Source: Dryocosmus kuriphilus (taxonomy: Eukaryota; Arthropoda; Insecta; Hymenoptera; Cynipidae). From it: a stretch of DNA of 64,000 nucleotides. Below the pieces are notes generated by a model that worked only from the letters and a program-made list of their open reading frames with translations, was not told where the DNA came from and made no database searches. The stretch spans positions 80,284,286 through 80,348,285 of the forward strand of contig CM076196.1 in NCBI GenBank assembly GCA_038277395.1, read 5' to 3'. The first letter of the stretch is position 1; every line of letters starts with the position of its first letter. This document shows positions 43,801 to 54,475 of the stretch, piece by piece. A program made the translations under genes and the position numbers.

Positions 43801-44666
43801 GACTGGGCGGCAGTGACAGAAAAAAAAGACCAATTTTTTACAGTATGCCCCTCATACCAGACATGCTGGCACCCCTAACAACAAGGAATATACAATTAAG
43901 GTTACGCGCACTGTGATACGTCGTACTGAAAAACAAATGTTATTTTGTAAAGAAAAATGGTAACTCTGGTCAATTTTTTACAGGCTGCCAAGTATTTTCA
44001 ACTTAAAAAACAAGCCCAAAATTCACCATAAGCTAACTGGCATACTGTTTTAGCGAGTACAAGGGTATTGCATACTCTTACATAATTGTTTAAAAATCGC
44101 TCAACTAAAATCAATTTTTAACAGTATGCCAAGACGAAATTAGAATAATTTTACCCAAAATTTAACAAAAATTTCACATGCATACTGTTTGCACGTGTTT
44201 AAGAGTGTCTTACGTACCATCTAATTTCAAAATGTACAAACTAAATGATGCGTAACACACTCTTAAACAGGTGGAAACAGTATGCCTTGGAAATTTTTTT
44301 TAACTTTTTGGTAAAATTATTCTAATTTCGGCTTGGCATACTGTTAAAAATTGATTTTAGTTGGGCGATTTTTAAACAATTATGTAAGAGTATGCAATAC
44401 CCTTGTACTCGCTAAAACAGTATGCCAGTTAGCTTATGGTGAATTTTGGGTTTTTTTTTTTTAAGGTAAAATACTTGGCAGCCTGTAAAAAATTGACCAG
44501 AGTTTACCATTTTTCTTTACAAAATAAAATTTGTTTTTCAGTACGACGTACCACAGTGCGCGTAATCCTAATTGTATATTCCTTGTTGTTTCGGGTGCCA
44601 GTATGTCTGGTATGAGGGGCATACTGTAAAAAATTGGTCTATTTTTTCTGTCACTGCCGCCCGGTC
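43801..44666. mobile_element. Foldback element 2 (long inverted repeat)
   Basis: Ends GACTGGGCGGCAGTGACAG and CTGTCACTGCCGCCCGGTC. The halves are near-complete reverse complements centred near 44233, and share words such as CATACTGTTTTAGCGAGTAC. No coding capacity. It lies about 150 bp from foldback 1 but has unrelated sequence. Confidence 0.85.
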
Positions 44667-46763
44667 TATTAAATTTTGCTTGATTGTATGGAATTAATTA
44701 CTCCTTTGAAGAGGAATATAAAAGAGAATAATGAAAAGCTTTTCAGTAATATGTTACTATCACATTGTACGATATGCATCAAATTATAATTATTTTACTC
44801 TCTCTTCCACCCCCTGCATTCGATTTTCCGTTAGCATTAAACCTGAAAATTGCACCAACGTGTGATCTCACTGTATGATTTAAAGAAATCCAAAATTCCG
44901 AATGAGGTTACATTTTTATATAACTTTTCTCGAAACAAATAAAAATGATGGTTTCTGATAGAGAATAAAACAGACATTAGAAACAGAGATGTTGTCAAAT
45001 TAACCGGATGGAAAGAGGTAATTAAGTATGTACTTAATTGCATAAGGTATGTAGCAACCGAGGCGTACTAACTTTTGATAGGTAAACTCTTGATGATACG
45101 TAATTGAACACGGAAGGTGGATAAGCGTGACCAAAGATCGTCGCGTGCAAAAGCAATCGTCACACCCCCGCTGATAAACAGTGCTTATTAGCATGTTATG
45201 TCCTTGGATTTCCACACACTTCAATAAAATTCTCATGTTTTTCTACATTTTATACGCATTTACAATCTGATCTGATATGATGTCCTCTCTTAATTTCGTT
45301 AATGTAAAAAATTGTTCTTTCCTTTACAAAGGTTAAAGACTAATTGCAAACTTATTTTACACGTAAGTGTAAATTTATAAGCACATCGCTTTTCAATTAT
45401 AAATTAGTAACTATTTTTGTGCGTAGACAAAGATTTGAAGGTCGATTTTTTAAGTCTCTATGTTTTATTTCCGCATCAGTTCCTATTATTCTAGAAGCAC
45501 GAGAGAAGAAGCTTTCGTTGACTTATCAATCCTAACTTTGAAGACCGATTTACGGCATCCGGCAGAGCACTTTCGTCTTTTTACTGCAGCGCTCATTCAC
45601 CGAAGTTGCCAAAGTAAATATTGCGAAAGAAGATTTGATCTGATCTAATTCACGATAGTGTACTCTCGAGCACAGAGCATATATCCGAAAGTAATAGATT
45701 CGTTTATTGGCCTTCTCTAGAGGATGTTTGCCCAAAAATTACTCTCTGTGTCTACGAGATCATAGGATTTTGTCGCTTTGATAGATGATAGAACTGATTT
45801 CTGACTAGCTGGTCTGAGTTTGACGGTGAGTCGATTGATGTCACGCATGCAAGCCTATTCTAATCATCGTTAACACACTTCCAATTACCCACAAACGTTC
45901 GCGTTACACGATTGGAAATTGATGCTTTCGTACCATTACATATTCCTGATCTTAGATAATAATAAATTGCTCAGTCGTAATTATTATTGGCGACACGACT
46001 TCAAATGACAAGTAAAAATTACCTGCGATTATTAAATCGCTTAAAGGAGCTCCAGAATCGGGAAAGATTGATTATTATACTCTTTTCCTAGAAAAATCAA
46101 ACTGAGAATGTTTTAAAGTAAATAAATTCATTTCTTGAAATATATTACAGTGATTTGATTACAGTGTTTGATTGTTAATCAAAACAATATATCCGTGAGT
46201 ACGAGATTTGTTTTCTAAACTCGGCAGTGTCTGAAAGATTACAGAGCTGTGACAGAAATACCAATACTGGTATCATTCGGATGGGAGTTGGACGTTCAGT
46301 GTGTTTGTCATCCAAATTACATCTGCATAATAGCTGTGGTGGGTTATCGATCTCTGAGTTGTTCCTCCCTTCGTCAGAGGATCGTGTCGCATCGTTCGAA
46401 TCACGCATGGTGTACTCGAAATTAAATAGGAACAGCGTTCGCTGCCAGAATTATGATTTCCAACCCTCTAGAATGCTATTACCTGAATCCCAAAGGGTAA
46501 TTACAACTTTGATCGATTATATTTCGAGAACTATGCATTGTTTTGGAAAAATAAGAAATTAAATTCTGTGATTTTTAAATCTATGGTTCTTGTAATTAGT
46601 AGGGTAAGAGCATCAGTGGTTGGTATTAGGACCAGTCGTTAAAGCCCTCATCTAATTTCCGTTAAACAATAGGGAAATGAAAATATTCATCACATTTTGT
46701 TCACATGAGAGTCATTTAAACAGAGTATATTAAATATTTTTAATTTCTTATTCTTTCAAGGCA

Positions 46764-46768
<5 letters not shown>

Positions 46769-46800
<32 letters not shown>
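46769..46800. repeat. Poly-G tract, 32 nt
   Basis: Uninterrupted run of G on the plus strand, able to form a G-quadruplex; the true length is uncertain for assembly reasons. Confidence 0.9.
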
Positions 46801-46802
<2 letters not shown>

Positions 46803-49726
46803 CAAAGAATGGAGCCAGTGCCAACCACTGGTACTCTTATTCTATGCCTGACAAAAAGAAAATTGAGATTTTAAGTGGATAGTTTATAAACACTAAACGT
46901 TGAAAAGTTTCAGTTGTAAAATGTCCTATTTCCACAGTTCATCATATTCGGATTGTTCGATTTGTCAGTGATTATAGGCAGAAAGGATACAATTACAAAC
47001 TCTGGCTAACTACCTGTGTCAAATTGTTATGTTGTGTCCATTTAACCACTAGTCTCGTATTACCTTTTATTGTAGGCTATTTGTTGTTTCAAACTTGTTC
47101 ATCCAGCAAATTCGTTCGAAAAGTGTAGAGCTTTGCTAGTAAAAAAGTGTAGTTTCTAGAATGATAAGCTTTTGGAAGATGGTAAGTTCAGTCGGAGGTA
47201 GTCGTTTCGGTTTTAAAATGAGAGAAGGAAAAAAGTTTTGAGTCGTAGGGAAGGAGTGAAGAGAAATGGCTATTTTTACATAACGTGATAAACAGCAAAC
47301 AAAGTGTAACATAAATCTCACTCAGTTGACAAGACTGCACTCTATTTGTCACAGTTGAACCTTCAGCAGACTTTGCGATCATTCCTCATGTGTTGTCAAG
47401 AAATCTGCAGTACGGATCAATGAGTCGCACTGCAATAAGCAAATGTATATGCAATGAAGTAGACATCAATCATTAACACGCAATAAGACCATTATTGATT
47501 TTATTATCTATATAGAAAGTAACAGAAGACCAAGAATTAGTGAGTTGTTTTAAAACACCGATAAACAATAAGCATGCCTGTGAGCTTTTCTTGATACCCA
47601 AAGGCGAATTTATCCCTACCTGTTTTCGGTACAAAGGAATTCCATTGGACTTTGTCACAGGAGTTTCGAAGCGAAACGAGAATGAAAAACCGGGTGCGAA
47701 CGAAGGTTCCGACAAAAGAAAACCGGGTAATGCTCGAATAAAGGTAAAGCCTAGCTAGCTGGCAACACGCCTTGATAAAATCTCCATAATGGCTGCATTC
47801 GGAGGGGAATTACCAGTGCTTCTGTTTCCCGACACCAAGCGGCTTGAGTGCCGCAGGGTGGAAGGAAGGAAAGGGGTACAGGCCATTACGTAATTATGTC
47901 GAGTCCAGCTTGATGCGAGCCAAATAGCCGTGAAACCTCCCCCTGGAGAACCAAGATCCTGGAATATATGTGGAATATTCAGAAATTTGTATGACCCTTG
48001 GAAAGGTCGCATATATCCTTTTCTAGGAGATATCCAGTCTTTCAGCTCAGAAGGCTTCCAAAGAACCAGATATCTTAAAATTCAGGAATTCTTGAGGTTT
48101 TTCGACATGACTCAAGGTAGATTTTTGCAAATGTGCATTTCAATAAGAATATTAATCAAGCTACCTATCGGTTTTGGGTGAGCTAACTTGGAAAATGCAA
48201 GATACGGCCTTATACGTCAGCGTCAACCACCGCTTCCGTGCAACCATAAACCTTTAATCTACTTCCGAACTATGCTGCGGCCAGGAAGTTTTAATCTACT
48301 TGCGAACAGTTCAAGCATAGAGCGGCGTTCGAAACTAATCAAAGCATACTCTTTTTTCCAAGACGAAGTTTTCGGGGGCCATTCTTGCTGTCGGAGGATT
48401 TTCAGGCCAGGCTGGAAAAGCAATCGCAGAGTAATTTGGAATAGATGCGATTAATTTCTCTGAACAATAATAGGCGAATGGGCTGTGTTGCTATCTCGGC
48501 TGGTGCACGATGGCCATTCATGCTAATCCTCGAACCGAGCCGAAAGTACATCGCTTCCAAAAGTCCTTGGTCCAGCCATCTCGCTCTTCTCCTCGACCTC
48601 TAGTGCCAAGTCCACCTCTGCCATGAGCCTTTGGAGTCCAATGATGCTAGACTATCGATCCTCGCTCGGAGAGCTGAGCAGGAGGCTTGAACTCAATGTT
48701 GGGGTTAGGCGACCACCATCCTTGTTGGGGAGTGGGGAGGGGGAAGTGTCATTCGCCCGTTGTTTCTAGCCTCCATAGGCAACTTCTCCCCTTCTGAAAC
48801 TCTAGTTATACTTTTAGGGTTTGTGAACAAGCATCCCAATACACTGAATCCACCAAGTTTCAGGATGAGTTTAGGTTAAACTATCAGCTCCCTTGAACTG
48901 ACCACAGTCAGGAAATTGTCTTGTGTCTTATACACGTGTCTTCTGTCTTGAGTGGTTTGCTGGATTAGATTTAGGATATTGAGTCCTTTGTTTATGAGAC
49001 TAATTTTTTAATACAATATTTCATTTACGAATTTTGGTAGTATATTTGATTGGAAAATTATGCTTGGTAGAGCAGAATGTCCACAGCACGAAACCCAGAA
49101 ATCGAAAAATTTGAAGAATTAACTGATGCCTCATCATTCACAGGTTTTAACCTAGATTATTGCATTCTCATACTTGAACTAAGGTTGAAAGTGTTACATG
49201 CTTTGCGTTATTTATAATTACTTATTTAGAACTGAAACATATTTATTTAAATTATAAGTACGTATTTGACATTTCTCTCCTTAATTTGAACAAGGGAAGG
49301 AAGTCCATATTCAAGCTCGTTGTTTCACGGTATTTCTATAAGTTAGTTAAAGGCAGTTGTCGGCTTTACCCAAATATCGTTAGGTCGATGGCTGGAAATA
49401 TTGTCAATTTTAATATACGCTATATGAGATTAGACTAAAGGTACATGCATTTGAAAATTATTACTTATGTACCTTAAATATGATATACTTTTATATTAAA
49501 TTTATAAACCATTGCCTTAAGTTCAGTAGGGATATTAAGTATTTGCTTTATATACTTGTCTATGAAAGTATTTTTTATCACTTCCTTGGTCTCAAGTTCT
49601 TGTACTGTATGATAAATAATACTTTTGATGTATTTATGTATATTACTGAATAATTTGTTGAAAATATAAATCAAGATACTTGGTAATGATTGAACTCTAT
49701 ACGTAGGTTTGCATTTACAGAGGGAA

Positions 49727-49811
49727 CGCAACGTGGCTCAATTAGTAATGTGCTAGGATGTTTTTCCAGCACGGTAACTAAAAATAGCCATGTTCCGGTT
49801 CGAATACTTAC
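49727..49811 (+). pseudogene. Degenerate tRNA-like sequence with B box
   Basis: GGTTCGAATAC near 49797 is close to a Pol III B box, and TGGCTCAATTAGTAATG near 49733 resembles an A box at a suitable distance. The T stem and acceptor do not pair well, and I see no convincing extended hairpin arms. Possibly an old tRNA-derived repeat. Confidence 0.25.
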
Positions 49812-50561
49812 GCAGAGAGCTAAAATTAAGAGCGTTTGCAGAAAGGTTTACTTGTTTTACACGGATATTTGTCTGTTCTATTAAACAATGTTCCGATAAA
49901 AATTGTAACAAATTCATCTGCCAAAAATTGTGACAAAATCATCAGTAGAGAGACAGACGAGCTGTTTTTTGTTTCAATTTGTACTTTTTTCAATGAAAGG
50001 TTATTACTAGCAGATTTATTTGTCCAAGCGGCAAGACGTGATTTTTAGCAACTATGTCTGTTCGGTGATAAAAATTTTAGTTTTTATTTCAAGTTTCTAT
50101 CTGTGGATCAACTTAAGTCCTTTAAATTTAATTTAATAATAGTAATAATTTTAACTGTTATATATGTAAATTATTATTTATATTTACAAACCTTTATAGC
50201 ATAATTGTTTGCAGCACGAAAGAAATGTCTTAATTTACGGTTCAATAAAAACTATATTAAGTCAAAGAAAGATGCTTAATATATTTTTATTTAGCAATGT
50301 TGATCATTCAAAGGCACGGGCTTACTAAATCTATAATAAGCAACTTTTAGTACAATATAAGAATCGAGATCTGCATTGAAGATGATTATTTTCATTCTCT
50401 GCAGGGAAGTAAACTAATCTTGTCTTTCTATGAATATTAAAAGTCTGTAATTCCATGTTATAGATACACATTGACGAAGAAGAATTCTTTGTATCACTTG
50501 TGCTTTGAGGTTTCATGAAATAAAAAGAAAGATGCTCGGTTTTTCATCTTAATGAACTACT

Positions 50562-50564
<3 letters not shown>

Positions 50565-50610
<46 letters not shown>
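50565..50610. repeat. (CT)n microsatellite
   Basis: About 23 uninterrupted CT dinucleotides. Confidence 0.95.
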
Positions 50611-50613
<3 letters not shown>

Positions 50614-52956
50614 GACTCAATAAAACTGGTCTTCTTTTTTCCCTAAAATTATTATTAACTTACGAATCAAATTTTTCTCAAGAATCAAGAATAAAATATT
50701 TCACGAATACTTCACGTTCATAAACATAAAAATTACGTTAATTTCGAGTAGACTATCTGAAATAATCAAGCTCATTTGAGAAAAATGAACTCTTAACTTT
50801 CTTTTCTCCTCTTTCTCTTCAGTTTATAAAAAATGCACAACACTCAGATAAAATACATCCCCCTGCGACCTATTAAAAGCCATTAAGGTCGAGAGTGGTG
50901 TAATTCTTTGAACTCAGAAAAAGGGTCCACTTGTGTCCTGTGACATAAGAAGTGGGGGATTAGGTTCTTACCATATGACTGTAATACAAAGTTACGTATT
51001 GTCTCCAAACAAGGAGATATTGTGATGCCTTAAATGAAGATAAAGGTTATCCTTTGAAAACAAGACGTATAGAATTGATAGTCGCACAAATCCAGACACT
51101 CTGAGGAGGCTACTTATCTAACAAACAACCCCCTGATGCCGTCGGGAACGCCTCCGGGTATACCGAGTTTCCGTGGCAAGATTCCCTCGATCTTTATCGA
51201 GTATCGCGTTGCGTAATGTCGCAAAAAGGGAGTATACGCCAACGGGAACTCGGCTCGTTGGTCCCGAGGGTTCTGGAGGGAGAGTTCGGGTGAGTCGGGG
51301 TCGGAAAGCGGAGATCAGGATATGGGGGTTGGGGGTGAGCACGGGTAGGTTCTTGGCACGGCCTCACTTTTGGAGTAAGGGTAAGGGTAGAGCCGCCATC
51401 CATTACGAGCAGCGAATGACACCTCGAGAGATATATCGACTCACCGCATCCTCGAATTGAATCGAGTGCCGCTAGCAAAAACACCAATGAGCAAAATAGA
51501 ACATTGTGATCGATGCTTCGCGATGAAATTTATTGGCGAATGAATTACCGCTCTTCCCTACGCTGGACTCGGACTCATGTTCTCTCGTCGAGCGTCGTCG
51601 CCGAATAGGAAACGTGACATCTCGATCTGATGAGTAGCGGATTGGGACATCTGCAGGTCTGGGAAAATTCTGACGAGCCGTGGCTTTCCCGCACTCGTCG
51701 AAATCGCGAATTTAAAGATCCTGATGTTTCCTTTATCTATGGACTTAAGACTTTTACAAAGCTTTATAAAGAAAGTAAAAGTCTAATTGAAAAATCGAAA
51801 CTGCCATTGGATTCGCCTCAGAAATATCTCTAGGCACTTCTTTTGGTTGAAAAGCAATTTTTTAAACAGCTGCGACATTTTTCAATGTTCTGCAACTTTT
51901 ATAAACAATTATAATAATTGCTCTTCAGTTTTGACTATATGAACAAAATCTACATCATCAGACCTCTGGGATACTTTTATATTTTTTTAAAGAAACAATA
52001 ATTTAAACAAACATATTGTTAATAATATTTTCTCACCTTTTTACAAGAATTTTTAAACGTACACAAACATAAGATGCTATAGACTCTGTAACAAAAACAG
52101 TGTCTGCTCCGAACACTTGCCAAGTGGGAAAATAATGTTGTTAGCAATTTTGCTATTTCATTCAACGAAAGTGTACGTGTACATCGTCTCAATTATGGAT
52201 TTAAGATTTCTGAAGATCGTTATAAACAAAGTGACAATCCGAATCTAAAACCCAAAAATACGATTGACTTCGTCTTCGCCATGAACAAATAAGTAATTAC
52301 ACACCAACTTTGAGCATATATTAACAAAAATCTGACCAAATAAATTGTTAATAAAAGGATCAAAAGGCGTATTACCGACGTCTTAAGAAATATCTTTCAG
52401 ACAAAGAAGAATATTAATTTGTGTATTTCCTATCATGCAACGAAGATGACTTCATATGAAAGGGAAGATTTTTCTCGTTTTGAAAAAGTATCTGTTAATA
52501 TCTTTATTCTTTGTCAAGTTCTTGTTATATTTATTTAAGGATGTTTTATTTAAAGTGATTGAACGACACCATATTTTCAGTGAACAAAACCCCAGATTTG
52601 GTGAACGACACCTGTATTTATTTGAAACTTACATGAATTTAGAAAGTTATTCGTTACAAAGGAATTTTTCGTGGAAAACGAACATCTTGGATATGGTGCT
52701 ATTAAGCTGACTTCGTGACGTTCACGATTTTGCCGAATTCAATCTGGCGATTGATTTTTGAGTTTCGAATTTGCAAAAATACTTAAATAGTAGCTTAAAA
52801 ATGAAATACTGAAGGAAAACAATTTTTTTGGAACTAAATAAGATAAATAATAACTAAATATATAAATAAACTAAATAAAAACTAAATAAAATAAAAAATT
52901 TCACCTCTTGGGTGTCGTTCACTGAGAGATATATATTTCGTTCACTGATGTTGGAG

Positions 52957-52970
52957 GTACAATAAGAATA
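52957..52970. repeat. Left 14-bp direct repeat of PLE copy 2
   Basis: GTACAATAAGAATA is repeated exactly at 53624-53637, where similarity to the PLE ends. Read as a target-site duplication. Confidence 0.8.
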
Positions 52971-53623
52971 ATTGAAAGTGTTGCGGCCTTTGTTGGGGTT
53001 TTTGTTGTTTATTAAAAAAAATTCATTGTCAACATGTTATGATTCAAATTTGAATCATATTCATGACATTTTTCTAACATTTTAAAAGCAGTAGTATAAT
53101 AATCAAAATCAATGGAACATTCCATATATTTTGTAGAGAACAGGCTTTATTCTGTGAAACCTAACGTTAGTGTTCATTTTGTTAAAGAAAAAGGTGTTTA
53201 AGTTCAAAAATTAAGAAAATTTTGTTAGAGTCATGAGGCTTGTCCGATAAAAACGTCATGACATTTTTTTTGTTGAGAAAGTTTGAATGATTTGAATTTT
53301 AAAATGATAAATGTCTTTAAAGATATCCTTATTTTCAAGTGATATATCATTAATTTCATTATTTAAAATTATTTTTCCAAATTGATAAATTGATTTTTCT
53401 ATATTAGCGTAAGTTTTTTTTGAAAAACATCTAATTTTAGGATTAATATTACATAAAATATGATTCGGAATGAGATCTTCAAATTTACATCTAAATAAAA
53501 ACCTGTGTTGATTTTTTTCTATTCTCCACGTAGTACATGAGTCGTATCCATTCCTTGATTATTGCTGCTTCTTGGCTGTTGTAATCTTCTCGAAGTTGTT
53601 GGTAAAATCCTCGATTATTATAT
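52971..53623 (-). mobile_element. Penelope-like element copy 2, 5'-truncated and internally deleted
   Basis: The left 310 bp (52971-53280) match the 3' non-coding end of PLE copy 1, including GTTGCGGCCTTTGTTGGG and the GTCATGA hairpin. The rest is minus-strand coding sequence from the N-terminal part of a PLE-type protein, not the C-terminal part, so the RT core and endonuclease were deleted between them. Flanking 14-bp direct repeats show that it inserted in this shortened form or was deleted afterwards without losing its ends. Confidence 0.75.
53281..53600 (-). pseudogene. PLE N-terminal coding remnant
   Basis: A minus-strand frame (about 53287-53562) is free of stops for some 90 codons and contains the block RFLFRCKFEDLIPNH. 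A frameshift near 53545 joins it to an upstream segment rich in Gln, Arg and Ser. I assign it to the PLE from its position in the same element; the N-terminal part is poorly conserved, so the assignment is moderate. Confidence 0.5.
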
Positions 53624-53637
53624 GTACAATAAGAATA
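53624..53637. repeat. Right 14-bp direct repeat of PLE copy 2
   Basis: Identical to 52957-52970 (GTACAATAAGAATA). Confidence 0.8.
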
Positions 53638-54475
53638 TTACAAATAAATTATATGTTTTTGAGTTTTATAACTACATTTATATTTAATTATATTGCCAAG
53701 TATAATGACCTAATCCTTGAAAGCTTTACGATGTAAGAAATACTTTTTCTTCTCAGTTTCACAGGACTTTCAAACTCACAATATCGCTAATTTTGCAGTG
53801 ACAAAATGATCTGTAGGTGGCAATGAAAAACATTATTTTTTAATATAAGTTCACAAACTTTGTACTGGACAGTAACTGAAATACAACTTGCATGGATTAA
53901 AAAATGATTAAACACGTACAAGTACCTATTGACCATACTTTAATAAATGCATTTTCATATCATAAGTGTCATTCACTAGGAGGGTGTCGGCACTACCGCT
54001 GTTTACCCTATTTTCTTACCTTTTTACATCAGTCTTAAAACGTACGCTGATATAATCCACTCTGTATCTCAAAGTTGTTGTGCTATTATTATATTTACTT
54101 ATAAGAGTCACGGAACACTAAAAAATGTAATAATTGCTTAAATAATGCCTTTTGCAGTAACTTTGTTTATTTCAAACGGTAGTTATTTTGATATTTGAGA
54201 GAGTTTCTGATGATAAAAAGTTCCGAGGAATTTCAAACAGACTTTTCAAAGCCAGCTAGAAAGAAACAGTTTATAAATAAGAAGAAGTTTGAACCTACAA
54301 ATTCTTGCGATATTAAAAATTCTTCAATTCGGCATTTGCTTATTTCTGAATTATTTAGTTTTCAAAATTTTGAATTTTGAACGCGGTAATTCAAGTTATT
54401 CCATTTTATACTTTTTATACTGTTTATACTGTATACTGTTATACTGTTTTATATTTTTCAACATTTAATAATTTT
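53638..54475. other. Unassigned AT-rich stretch
   Basis: No gene or repeat recognised. Confidence 0.5.

Larger units (their letters stand above)
44667..52956. other. Unassigned region of about 8.3 kb
   Basis: No recognised gene. It contains a poly-G tract, a CT microsatellite, a lone tRNA-like B box and GC-richer patches at 46200-46500, 47600-48700 and 51100-51700 that may hold host exons or regulatory DNA. None of the open frames (all under 115 codons) shows a known domain. Confidence 0.4.
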
